Below are positions 10,897 to 21,732 of a stretch of 64,000 nt of DNA, in pieces. The position numbers and the translations under genes are program-made. This DNA comes from Nemertoderma westbladi (Eukaryota > Xenacoelomorpha > Nemertodermatida > Nemertodermatidae): the NCBI GenBank assembly GCA_032718475.1, contig JAUCBJ010008260.1, positions 1 to 64,000 on the forward strand, written 5' to 3'. The notes under the pieces were generated by a model. It ran no database searches. It saw nothing but the letters and a program-made list of their open reading frames with translations, and was not told the DNA's origin. The first letter of the stretch is position 1. Every line of letters starts with the position of its first letter.

Positions 10897-11735
10897 ACCT
10901 CCCGGCCCCATAACCAGCTTACCCTGCTTCCGTGCCAGGCCACTCTCCCACCAAAACTCACCCCACGGTGCTGATTGATCTCATTAGTAAACTTGGCTTT
11001 AGAAATTTAAATCCCCCACGTTATAAAGTTTCATGGGTTATTTAGTGAATTTCACAAATTATACGAAATTCCGGTTCCGGCCAGAAGCAAAATAAAGATT
11101 CCGGGAGATGGAGGTAAATTGGTGAAAACCAATTAATTAAGTTTAGAAAAGGTTTCCCCCATACTGATTAGTTCACACATACAGCGGGGCCTCTATAACT
11201 AATTCCAATGAATTTGAATACCTTGGAATCAATCCACAACCAACAATCTACGCTAACTCCCAACACATAAAATCGAAAAAGAAAAAGAGTTACGGCGCCC
11301 TCGGGTGACTGAATCACTCGCACCCTTTATAGGCATTTCGAAATAAAATTGCTGATAACTATTCTATTTTTAGCTTTTCATATTTTATACAGAAGTTATT
11401 TACAAAGTCATTGTCCGCAATTCATTAAATAAAAAAAACCAAAATACGTTGTCACTCAAAACTGCACGGGGGCACGCCTCTACGTACCCATTATTGAACT
11501 GTCCCGCCAACTCGAAAAGTCGCTCCCACTGGGCGCGTCAAAATTAAATTTTGTATGAACACGACTTAAATATTCAAAACTGTCTTTATGTGCTTTTGGT
11601 GCTAAAATCACGGCTTAATACAAATTATATATATATATTTTATACAAATTAATTTATTTATAACAATATACCTTTTTGTCTCCCTATATGCTCATTTTAT
11701 AAATCTATTATAATTAATTATCCCGTTATACTCAC

Positions 11736-13019
11736 CAGATTATTGTCGTGTTCCTGGTCGTCTATCCGTAAGGGCCACAATCCCTTTATCCCCGGGAGGT
11801 CGATGGACGCGTGCTCCTGAATCCCAATCCCGTTCCTAATGACCCGCAGGGATCCCTCCTTGAGTATACCGGAACAGGTGATCACCTGACCCTGGCCCTG
11901 TCGCTCGATATCGACCACGGCCATGTCGACGATGGGACCGAGGTTGGGGAACGAGTCCAGGACTTGGATACGGGACTCGGTGCCCGCGGGGACTAGGGAC
12001 TGGTCGCCGAGGAGACGGACTAGCTGTGAGTCGCCCACGCGGGAGCCGAGGAATACGAACCCGTTGTCGAGGTAGGAGATGGTCTGCACGATACACGTCT
12101 CGCCCAACAGTTTGAGTTTAATATCCGAGACGCCGGCGGTGGGGGAAGTCGTGAGGAGCAGCATAAACAGTTGGCCGAGGTCGTCGGCAAGGAGGTAACG
12201 GTCGACGCTGACTCGGTTATAGGTGATGATGGGGGAGCCCTTGATTGCGGGGAAGGTGAGCGAGAGAACGACAGAGTCACGGAAGTACATGATGGTCTCC
12301 TGTCCGATAATGAGGGCCCCGCCGAACGGGTCGGGGATATTAACGATAAGAGAAGCTTCGGATTCGAGGTTCTCTTGGCTCCACGGTCCCGGGCGCAGTT
12401 CCTTCTCTGTCACGTCAACCACATAGGTCTTGGCGTGTCGACCGTGCGGGTCTTGGTACAGGACGGCCAAGGTAGGTCGCTCGCAGTTGTAGAGGAACTG
12501 CATACCAATGACACTAACACTGACATCGTCCATGCGGATTGTGAAGGCTTTGAACTCTGCACAGCCGTTGAGAGGAACGTTTTCGATGTTGATGATCTTA
12601 AAGAGGCAGTCGTAGATGTGGAGTCCGATTATACGACATTGTGGATCGATTACCCCTAACAACCCGATTTCCGCCTCCCGCCCCGTTTTATCCTGCACGT
12701 TGCCTTGCGCCCGAGTTAGTACAACGCCTTCGCTATGCGAACCCGACCATTCTAGAATACACGCGTTGTATTTCTCCGTTAATATAAAAATTAAATCGGT
12801 TTTCACTTCCGGCGGTCGGAAGATTTCCATGACGGCAATCCGCCCGTAAATGGGTATCTCTTTGAATAGTTGAAGGCCTTCGGGCGTCACCAGGTATATC
12901 TCGAGTTGGCTGGTTTTGGCGACTAAAAGGTTCAGATCCGATGGTGAGGTGAAATTGGCAGTTAAACTGGCGGTGACTGCGGATGGCTTGTGAGCCGTTA
13001 CGAAGTAGTTGTACGCCAT
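11736..13019 (-). CDS. DDB1: DDB1 exon 1 (N-terminal 428 residues)
   Basis: Starts at ATG 13019 with MAYNYFVTAHKPSAV, which matches the conserved beginning of DDB1. It covers the first half of propeller BPA and much of BPB. Family stretches visible are FILTEKYNACILEW, RAQGNVQD, LGVIDPQCRIIGLHIYD, VYQDPHGRHAKTY, PFGGALIIGQETI, LGPIVDMAVVDIERQGQGQ, CSGILKEGSLRVIRNGIGIQ and ASIDLPGIKGLWPLR. The exon ends in phase 0 at a perfect GTGAGT donor. The product would bind CUL4 through the middle propeller and DCAFs through the double propeller. Both exons are far more GC-rich than the flanking DNA. Confidence 0.97.
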
Positions 13020-14743
13020 TGCTAATTTCTGACTTTAAAAGTTTTATTCAAATCAAGGTTTTTATATTTAACCAATACCTGTACCGGTTGCCGGTAGGCC
13101 TATTAAACTAAGAGATAATACTAAGAAAACAGGAACTTAAAATGCAAGGTTAATAGCTTACCGGTAATACATTATGCAAAAGTCAGATAGTTGCAAACTA
13201 AAAGTAAAATTAAAATAAAATATTTATGTTATTCATCAATCATACTACATGTTTGGGGTGGGGTCTATGTGGAGAGTGGAGGGAGCCGGACTGCCGGATG
13301 GTAAAATTACATTACACGGGGTTACTTTCTGACTTTACCGTGGGTGATGGACTGAGACTGAGGGAGGCTCTACCTACATAGATACCGGTAATGTACGGTA
13401 CTTGACTTTCAAAATAAAATGCATTTAGATATTTAAGAAAAAGGGGATAATTAATTGGCAAGTTAAATTCACTTCTACAAGAGTTCTATTTTGTATTTTG
13501 CTAACCCGTTTACGTTGTGTAATTTGCTGAGAATTTATTGTAGGCCTACTAGTTTTTAGGCCAACAATTGGACAATTGGTAATTTATGTCGAATTTATGA
13601 CCTCCGCACTCTTACATCGAAAATTGCAAACTCTCTAACATACAGACATAGGCCTATGCAACATTGAATAGTTGTGATCAATGGCGAATAAATTTGGCAC
13701 TCGATATTTTAAATTGCAAATTAAACGTGAGTTCAGTAGATAATTTTGACTAATCCTGTAATCAGAATTAAACGAGATTTTAAACTACGTGGTTACTTCT
13801 TAGGCCTAACAGCCTAATTAGTTATTTTTCACTTATAGGCAGATAGGTCACCACCATGTGCCATGCAGCCATGTTTTCTTTGTATGCCTGCCTATAGTCA
13901 TCGCAATTTCTGTGTTATGATTTATACGTCTGTCTGTACCGGTACCGGTACATTATATGTTTAAATTATGTGCAATTTGTTATGAAAGAAATAAATATGC
14001 TATGTTATGTACCAAAGACGAAAATTAAAGCTAACAGCACCAACAGAGATGGCTGGATGGTATGTCTAAATTATCCAACTGTCACTCTCTTTGTCTGTTT
14101 GTTGTCTTAGTTTGTTTACCCACTATGTTACCTTATATTTATTTCAGTACCGGTATTTGTCTGTTTGTGCTACCGTATTCGGCTTATTTACATACGGTGT
14201 CGTACTTATAAGATTATAATAAATTATAGCCTAATGCTGTACAGCTGTAATGTACGAACTGACGAAATTAAATAATAATAATATGTAATACATAATACCG
14301 GACACCGGTCAGCCGGTAGCGCTGCAGCACAGCAAAGGGATTCTACAACATCTGAAGGACTGGCAGAGGTAAACCAGTAAACAGCTAAATTACCTCTATC
14401 TGTTTAGTGCTCTAGCTGGGTCCACTCAGGAGCCAGGACACAGTCTCAACGAATTCAGGAATTATTGCTGTATTGCTGTATTGTACATCCATGACGCGCC
14501 CATACAATTACCCGGTACCGGTACCGGCACTCACTAGGATGGCTAAAACGTCTGTCCTTATTATATTAAGGTAATTTGTATGGGCTGATCTGATCTGATC
14601 TGACGATATCTGACACTTGTTTCCACCTTAGTCAGTTAGTGTTGTGGTTTATACTATTAGTTTATACTTATATGAACAAGGTACGAAACGAATACAGTAT
14701 GTTTCGAGTTTTATAACGCCAATAAAACCAAAACGGTGACTTA

Positions 14744-14852
14744 GATAAAACGCGGACGTAGAGTAGGCCTATTTGGAATCAGTGTATGTAAATGCGCCAT
14801 GCGATAAAACACGGACGTAGAGTATTTGTAATCAGTGTATGTAAATGCGGCG
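14744..14852 (+). repeat. Near-direct duplication of about 55 bp
   Basis: GATAAAACGCGGACGTAGAG...AATCAGTGTATGTAAATGCG occurs twice in succession with small differences. Simple local duplication. Confidence 0.7.
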
Positions 14853-15136
14853 CCATGTGGAGTTTCAGAGTTTCACAGGATTCCGTTTCCCAGCGAAAAA
14901 ATAAACACATCGGAAAGGAATTTGACACATTCACTATCATTAAGGAACTTTCGTATTTTCGACCATCTTCCCAATCAGCCTGGGAAAATTCACATGAGGG
15001 GTATTTTTGTATTCACGTGCTGCGCGATGTCCTTTATTATTTTTTGAGGGGGATGATCTGTTGATCGGTCAGTCGGACGGTTAGTAAGAAGGTGGGTGGA
15101 TAGGAAGGTGGCAGGATGGTTGTTTATTTGTTTTGG

Positions 15137-15430
15137 TTAGAATAAGACAGCTTCGGTAACATTATCTTTTCCCTCAATTGATAGGAAACAAAATCGTTTA
15201 TTGTCTTGGTTAGAAAAGCCTGCCTCTGAAACCTGCTCCTTTCCTTCAATTATGGTAGATATCAACAAATTTTATTGTTTGATTAGAAAAGCCCGCCCCT
15301 GTAACCTGCTCCTTTCCCTCAATTTCAGAATTTGTAGGTAACAACGTCGTTTATTGTTTTGGTTAGAAATTTCCGGCTCTTTTCCTTCAATTGGAAGGTA
15401 AAGGTAACAACAGCGTTTATTGATTCCCAC
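15137..15430 (-). repeat. Four tandem module R monomers
   Basis: On the minus strand the block GGAAAGGAGCAGGTTACAG, a short spacer, CTAACCAAAACAATAAAC is repeated about four times with decay, spaced 70-80 bp. It is the longest run of module R in the window. No coding potential. Confidence 0.7.
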
Positions 15431-16386
15431 ATTCCCATCCACCTTCCCATATTCCTTCATCGTCTGGGTATAAACTCCTCTATATCCAGCTGGCAATCAT
15501 GGCAATATGGGGCATGTCTGCATGTTAAGTGTTTCGTCGCCATATTCGGCAGTACAGATACCCCTTCCTGCCTTCTGCCTTCCCTTTAGAGTAACAAACA
15601 AACAATACATATTTTAAATGTAATATATTAATACAGTAATAAGTATCATTATTTAATAATATTAATTATAATTAATTACCTTTAACTATTAATAATGATA
15701 ACTACTGTATTAACAAGAAAGATTTACCAAAATATTGCAGCAAAGGCTGTATTGTTTTTAATAAAATATTTAATGTTTTAACACCAACTAAATCTATAAA
15801 AGTTGTTTACATCTGAAACTATCCATCTTTGCTGGGGCAATCACACAAATTTCATACCCGCCATCCTTCATCCTACAGTATATATCGCATTTTTAATTAA
15901 TAACATGCCTTGCTGCATACCGGTATGACTGCTCTGCTATATCATAAGACGATACTGATAGGTCTATGTAACAGGGCAACGTGAAACGCGATCCCCTATT
16001 GCTGTATTGATTATTTACTTAACAGACAGTTACAGTAGGTAAATATTATCTTTCTCCTGATTGGTTATAGGATCAGATGCCGCCAGATCCAGAGATCAGA
16101 TCAGTTAAGGACAGACGTTTTATTCTACCTCCGCACGCACGCAGTAGGGTTCTCCTGTACAACTGTACGCCGAACACGTTCCGCGCAGTATTTCAACTTA
16201 CGCAGGGAGCTGGCGCAGAAATGTGCTAATGTGAAGGGCTGGTGCAGAGATGTCATGGATGAACTGCCGATGCGCCGGGGCAGCCCAGCCAGCGTAGCAT
16301 CGGCAATGGGAGAAATTCTGAGCTCGGCGCGGTATTTGAATTGATGGCGTAGCTTTCCACCAAGCCGCGCTACAGCTCTACGCACT

Positions 16387-16630
16387 ACCCTCGGCTATGT
16401 AAGCACCCTGCCCTACCCTCACCCATGTAAGTACCCTGCCCTGCCCTCGCCTATGTAAGCACCATGCCCTACTCGCGGCTCCGTAAGCACCCCGCCCTAC
16501 CCTCGGCTATGTAAGCACCCGGCCCTGTCATCGCCTAGTAAGCACCCTGCCCTACCCTCGCGTAGTAGGCTAAGCACCCTATCCTCAGCGCCTCGGCTAT
16601 GTAAGCACCCTGTCCTTACCCTCGCCTAAA
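16387..16630 (+). repeat. GC-rich minisatellite, about 8 units
   Basis: The unit resembles CCCTCGCCTATGTAAGCACC plus CTGCCCTA (27-30 bp) with many variants. It directly precedes a LINE-A fragment. Confidence 0.85.
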
Positions 16631-16639
16631 CTGGCACCA

Positions 16640-16866
16640 ACAAATAAAGTTGGTGCCAGTTCCCAAGAAGGGCAACCTAACACTATGTTTATTTTCGGGT
16701 ATCTCCTTGATCTCGATTGCTGCAAAACTATACAATATAATTATATTAAATCGCATCAGGGATCCCATTGAGAGACTGCTCCATGGAAATCAGAATGGGT
16801 TCTGTAAAGGTCGTGAGACCATGGAGCCCATTTTGGCACTTAGAAGGATAATTGAAGAGTTATAAA
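16640..16866 (+). pseudogene. LINE-A reverse transcriptase fragment
   Basis: An open stretch of about 71 residues holds the early reverse-transcriptase motifs GISLISIAAKLYN and NQNGF-KGR, then ILALRRIIEEL, and then stops. This is the finger region of a non-LTR retrotransposon endonuclease-reverse transcriptase (RTE-like layout). It is truncated on both sides and cannot be functional. Confidence 0.85.
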
Positions 16867-17126
16867 AAAAGTGCCGTTTAAAGTAAAAAGTTTTTAAAGT
16901 TTTTACTTGCCGTAAAAAGGGCCGGATTAAGATTATCAGGGTATTTAAAAGGGCCATTTCCGACGGCAGAAAAATAACGTGAAAAACGAATACAGTATGC
17001 AATTTAGTAACCAAGTTAGCAGGTTAAATGTTACACAAAAAACTAAACTAAAAAAACTAAAAAAAAAGGAAAGGAAATTAAAAATACTGACTTTAAGTTC
17101 TTTGATGGCATTAATTGTCCGTCCAG

Positions 17127-17142
17127 GGGGGGGGGGGGGGGG
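17127..17142 (+). repeat. G16 homopolymer
   Basis: Uninterrupted G run between TCCGTCCA and TTCTATAAAATATGG. I find no partner C run nearby. Confidence 0.9.
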
Positions 17143-17437
17143 TTCTATAAAATATGGAGTGGTCAATATTATTGGATGGTTTCAATACAATCAGAGCTGC
17201 TTCAATGCCCCTAGGCAGTAAATTTCAAATTTTGACCACAATTTCTAACATTATTAAGAATTCCGCAATTAGAATTCCACAGTAATTTAAAATTGTATAA
17301 AGGAACCTGTGAATGAACTTTTGAGATAGTTTAGTTATCAATGTTTATAGTCTACATAGCCGAAATTTTACTGAAATAAATTTTATTGAAATATCGTCGA
17401 ATGGGCCCAATGGGCCGTATTCTTTAACCATGTTATG

Positions 17438-17515
17438 CCATGGCATTGTGGTTTAATCCGCTGCCCTGAATTTATATCTCTGGTTCCAGAGGTTGTGGGT
17501 TCGAGCCATTTGTTT
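17438..17515 (+). repeat. Possible tRNA-derived SINE head
   Basis: A B-box-like GGTTGTGGGTTCGAGCC follows GTGGTTTAATCCGCTGCCC by tRNA-like spacing. No acceptor stem closes, so it is at best a decayed tRNA-like sequence. Confidence 0.3.
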
Positions 17516-18129
17516 GGTTATGTAAGAAACAAAAACGATATTATCAGTCTAAATAATTGACTATTGGCAATTTGGACGAATTTAATTTCTATTAAATATT
17601 CCTGACAACAATAAACGATAACGTGAACACGTTAGGGCTTCCCTCCGTGCGTTTATGGGGCTTTACACAGCAGTCTAGCACACAGCAGGGAACTAGTCAC
17701 TCCTCCTAGCGGCTGACAGAGGAAATATGGATGTCTGTCAATGAGGAGAGTTCCTAAATCTCTTATAGACTAATTATACCGCTACACACAAGGCTTACCT
17801 TGACTTTATAGCTCGTTTTACATTGTAAATGCGGGCGAAGCGAGCGGAAATTTTTTGGAAAACCTGTTTATAACTTTGTGATATAAAATAGAAGTTTTGT
17901 GCCGAGCGGGGTCTTTTAAGGATTACTTTTGTATTACTCATCCACTCATCGGTAATTCCCGAGCCCGTTTCAAGACGGGGCCCCTGGTTACAGCCTACCG
18001 GCACTAAGTTTTTGAAAGGGCCGATTCAGTCGCTTGGGCCGAGGGCTGCAGCCCACGGCCACACAGCCTCCCCCTTATCCAGGCCTGAGGGAGCCCAACG
18101 GCTCCTCAGCTCATTAGAACAGGCTGCTT

Positions 18130-18475
18130 GCTTCTAGTGTAGGTCTTTTTATTAACTCCAAAAAGACCAACATTTTGACAGTTAACTTTGAAAGTCCTCA
18201 GCAAGTCTCTAAGTCTCTCATAAGCTCAAATGATGGTATGCTTGAGCATGTGGACGTCTTCTGTTACCCGGGATCATGGATCCGGAAGTCAGGTGAGGAC
18301 CTTCGAATACGTACGGGGGAGGCATGGGCAGCATTTAATCGGCTTTCCAGGATTTGGAAGTCAAATAGAATTCATCGGAAACTTAAGGTATGATTATTTA
18401 GCATTTAGAGCAGTAGTAGTTTGAGGCTGGGCTCTAACTGCTGAGGACACCAAATCTCTGGATGGCACATTCACG
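18130..18475 (+). pseudogene. LINE-A reverse transcriptase C-terminal fragment
   Basis: The frame reads LFINSKKTNILTVNFESPQ, then a decayed YLGSWIRKSGEDLRIRTGEA block and NRLSRIWKSNRIHRKLKV. Stops follow, but GSNC-GHQISGWH-like remains persist of the 'ALTAEDTKSLDGT' segment also seen at 30.8 kb. This matches the thumb region downstream of the reverse transcriptase catalytic core. It is a dead remnant of the same family as 16.6 kb. Confidence 0.8.
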
Positions 18476-19292
18476 TTAAATAAATAAATAAATAAAATAA
18501 ATAATAACCCCACGTTAAATAAATATATATTCGTCATAGAAGATCCCTCCGGAAATCGAAGTCGAAAAAGAAAACATAATATTAGCGTAATAGGAAATAT
18601 ATGTTCTGGAATGATTTCACGACATGGGCTCCAACTGATTGCCATAAAGGCCCTTACATCATATTATTATTATTTGTGATTTACATTGCTTATCGCGATT
18701 TGAGGGCGGGGCCAGTTCACGATGCGTCCTAGTAGTGAGGTCGGGGTCGGCCTACTCACATGTATGTATTCCAGACGCTCCATAGACTGAGTATAACCAA
18801 TTGCTATTGTTTAGGTTTAGCTCACAATACGGCTCGCCCCATAATATGGAAACATTTGTGTACATAATCGAAATGTTAAGGAATTATAATGGGATTAATG
18901 ACATTAGTGAGCCAATCCAATAGCTATGCTATGCTGAAGAATAACGCTCAATAACAGCAATGTTTTCATCTTTAGCTGCAGCGGCCATCAGCTGATAACA
19001 ATATTGGGTGCTGATTGGTCTTCCCTTTGGTCTCCAGAGCAACCCCTAGCAATTGCCTTCCCTGTTCAATTAGGCAACTGTATGATTTGTTTGTTGTGAT
19101 AAAAAAAAAGAGAACCCTTGATTGGCTACCTCGTTCTGATAGTGGATAATAAATACTGGACAGGCTGACTGAGTTTTTTTTACTTAATTTAAAATGTATA
19201 GGGGATTGTTTATGTTTTACCAGTTTGTTTTTCGAGATATGTTTGAGCCGATCGAATCAAACTGTTAAATAAGTAAATATTTACCATCAACC

Positions 19293-20294
19293 ATGGATAG
19301 TTTTAGCTGTCCTCAGGGGTCTAATAACGCGGAGCAGACCAATAATTCGACGAAAAATTCCAACCAATCCGGGGCGACCAATGACATCATTATGGACGTC
19401 AAAACGGCGGCGTTGGCTCGGCGCCGTAAACGATGCTGTTCCGAGTCGGACAGTCGGATCCACTGGGCGACTCCGAGCCCGAGCATCAGCCAGTTAAAGA
19501 AAGCCGTTGAGACGCTGTGCGACCAACCCAAACAACGACGGAAACGAAAACGCCGCAACCGGCAACCGGAGAAAAGCAACGTGCCGCGCGCCCCGGAGAA
19601 CACCACGCAGTTCCTAATGGCGGACCACGAGTTGGAGTCCGGTACCGGGATGAAGATCGACAACACTCCGACGAGCGCAGCGACGGGCGGGGGCATGGCG
19701 TTGCTGTCGAGCGCGGACTACGGGTCCAGCGACTGCAGCAGTGGGATCGAAGAGCAGGACGACGAGTTACACGAGAGATTCTACGAGGAAGACTTTAAGA
19801 AGACTTGGAGTCAGGTACACAGCGACGAGTTGTATACCCTCCCGAAACCGACGCTCATAAAGGCCTACATGAATATGGAAGACAAACTCACTGATAAACT
19901 TGCTTTTATGGAACTCGAATTGAAACGTTCTCAGGTCGCTCTACAGACCTCGGTCTCTAAGAACGACGCACTCAAACGGGCCAACTCCGAACTTATTAAA
20001 AAGTGTCAACAATTCGAGTTACGTAACTCAGAACTTTCTATCACTCTTGGCCAACAGCTGATGAAGTCGCCCCCCCATCGGTCCCCCCACCACGCTGCGG
20101 TTTCCCCCTCCCATCGGTCCCCCCATCACCCCGTGTCCCCCTCCTCCCATCGGTCGACCCCGCCCCATCGCTACCAACTCAGGGAGTCCCCACGTTCTTC
20201 GCCCCCCAAGCAGCCATCTTCCCCCGCCTACCAGTACAGTCCCACAACCGAGTACAGTCCCGCGAGAAAAACTTCGGCATCCAGTCCCATCTGA
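19293..20294 (+). CDS. HEXIM: HEXIM-like P-TEFb inhibitor (333 aa, single exon)
   Basis: HEXIM proteins bind 7SK snRNA (or other dsRNA) through an arginine-rich motif and then inhibit the CDK9/cyclin T kinase P-TEFb in the nucleus, restraining RNA polymerase II pause release. Visible here: a low-complexity N-terminus; an arginine/lysine-rich RNA-binding stretch (KQRRKRKRRNR, 80-90); the family hallmark NTTQFLMADHE (103-113); an acidic patch (GIEEQDDELHE, 151-161); and an EEDF...WSQVHSDEL...LPKPTLIKAYMNMEDKL segment leading into the coiled-coil cyclin T-binding region (about 165-255). The C-terminal tail (260-333) is rich in Ser/Pro/His, with RSPHH and SPSHR repeats. The ATG sits in a good context (CAACCATGG). 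Odd points: the usual PYNT reads PENT, and the conserved WKPY region before it is not evident. The family call rests on the TTQFLM motif plus domain order, and is quite secure. Confidence 0.88.
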   Translation: MDSFSCPQGSNNAEQTNNSTKNSNQSGATNDIIMDVKTAALARRRKRCCSESDSRIHWATPSPSISQLKKAVETLCDQPKQRRKRKRRNRQPEKSNVPRAPENTTQFLMADHELESGTGMKIDNTPTSAATGGGMALLSSADYGSSDCSSGIEEQDDELHERFYEEDFKKTWSQVHSDELYTLPKPTLIKAYMNMEDKLTDKLAFMELELKRSQVALQTSVSKNDALKRANSELIKKCQQFELRNSELSITLGQQLMKSPPHRSPHHAAVSPSHRSPHHPVSPSSHRSTPPHRYQLRESPRSSPPKQPSSPAYQYSPTTEYSPARKTSASSPI

Positions 20295-20329
20295 CCGATC
20301 CTGTAGTAATTGTAAAACCATGATACTAT

Positions 20330-21380
20330 CTCTGGAACCACGTGACTCTCTAAAACCACGTGACTCTCTCTGGAACCACGTGACTCTCTGGTACCACGTG
20401 ACTCTCTCTAGAACCACGTGACTCTCTCTGGAACCACGTGACTCTCTCTCGTACCACGTGACTCTCCCTGGAACCACGTGGCTCTCTCTGGAACCACGTG
20501 ACTCTCTCTAGAACCCCGTGACTCTCTCTGGAACCACGTGACTCTCTCTGGAACCACGTGACTCTCTGGAACCACGTGACTCTCTCTGGAACAACGTGGC
20601 TCTCTCTGGAACCACGTGACTCTCTCTAGAACCCCGTGACTCTCTCTCGAACCACGTGACTCTCCCTGGAACCACGTGGCTCTCTCTAGAACCACGTGGC
20701 TCTCTCTGGAACCACGTGACTCTCTCTGGAACCACGTGAGTCTCTCTCGAACCACGTGACTCTCCCTGGAACCACGTGGCTCTCTCTAGAACCACGTGGC
20801 TCTCTCTAGAACCACGTGGCTCTCTCTAGAACCACGTGGCTCTCTCTGGAACCACGTGAGTCTCTCTAGAACCCCGTGACTCTCTCTGGAACCACGTGAC
20901 TCTCTCTGGAACCACGTGACTCTCTGGAACCACGTGACTCTCTCTGGAACAGCGTGGCTCTCTCTGGAACCACGTGACTCTCTCTAGAACCCCGTGACTC
21001 TCTCTCGAACCACGTGACTCTCCCTGGAACCACGTGGCTCTCTCTAGAACCACGTGGCTCTCTCTGGAACCACGTGACTCTCTCTGGAACCACGTGAGTC
21101 TCTCTCGAACCACGTGACTCTCCCTGGAACCACGTGGCTCTCTCTAGAACCACGTGGCTCTCTCTAGAACCACGTGGCTCTCTCTGGAACCACATGACTC
21201 TTTCTAGAACCACGTGACTCTCTCTCGAACCACGTGAGTCTCCCTGGAACCACGTGACTCTCCCTGGAACCACGTGACTCTCTCTAGAACCACGTGACTC
21301 TCTCTAGAATCATGTGACTCTCTGGAACCACGTGACTCTCTCTGGAACCACGTGACTCTCTCTGGAACCACGTGACTATC
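20330..21380 (+). repeat. 20-bp minisatellite carrying CACGTG E-boxes
   Basis: The unit is TCTCTCTGGAACCACGTGAC. By eye I count 45 intact CACGTG sites in the array and three more just downstream (21460-21540). The array begins about 35 bp after the HEXIM stop codon. A segment of about 358 bp is duplicated inside it (20508-20795 corresponds to 20866-21153). With the first downstream AATAAA at 21727, the array would lie in the HEXIM 3' UTR. Confidence 0.95.
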
Positions 21381-21726
21381 CGCGGAACCATGTAAGAATA
21401 TAACAACCACACAATTTCCATGTAATGACGTGATTATAGTTTTATCCCACATACAGTCACGTGACTATGGGTAGAATACGTGACTGACTTACAACCATTG
21501 GAAACACGTGACTGACTAACAACCATTGGAAACACGTGACTTCTATGTGTGGTATAATCACGCGACTATTCACTGACATCGGGCACTTTTTATTATTTTT
21601 AGGAATTATATTATACTTAGTTTCATTTCATTAGGGGTGAGTGGTATGCTAATATTATAGTATTTGTATTGTATTACTAACATATTTGTTATTTAAATAT
21701 ATATAAATATAAATATATGTTATTTA

Positions 21727-21732
21727 AATAAA
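21727..21732 (+). terminator. Candidate HEXIM polyadenylation signal
   Basis: First AATAAA downstream of the HEXIM stop, about 1.43 kb after it and beyond the E-box array. Confidence 0.45.

Larger units (their letters stand above)
9778..11735 (-). other. DDB1 intron (1.96 kb)
   Basis: This is the only intron seen in DDB1. The donor is CTG followed by GTGAGT (minus strand) and the acceptor is TTGTCTAG. It holds two partial copies of dispersed module R (minus orientation, about 9869-9965 and 10725-10815), a G12 tract near 9869 and a C tract of roughly 30 at 10867-10896. Confidence 0.85.
13020..19292. other. Intergenic region between divergent DDB1 and HEXIM
   Basis: About 6.3 kb with no intact gene. 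It must contain the promoters of DDB1 (minus) and HEXIM (plus), but no TATA box or initiator can be singled out. It contains TACCGGTAC-rich stretches (13.9, 14.1, 14.5 kb), a near-direct duplication, four module R monomers, a GC-rich minisatellite, a G16 tract (17127-17142) and LINE-A scraps, listed separately. Confidence 0.6.

Noticed and set aside
15272-15589. Small open frames in the 15-kb region
   Set aside because: They overlap module R tandem repeats and show no conserved protein pattern.
16640-18475. Functional gene suggested by reverse transcriptase-like frames
   Set aside because: Two separate truncated LINE-A pieces with stops; a large part of the catalytic domain is missing.
20028-21452. 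Several overlapping minus-strand open frames of 80-150 codons with repeated SRESHVV/ERVTWFQ text
   Set aside because: They are the 20-bp array read on the other strand; three units equal 60 nt and keep frames open. There is no family similarity, and frames break wherever unit length varies.
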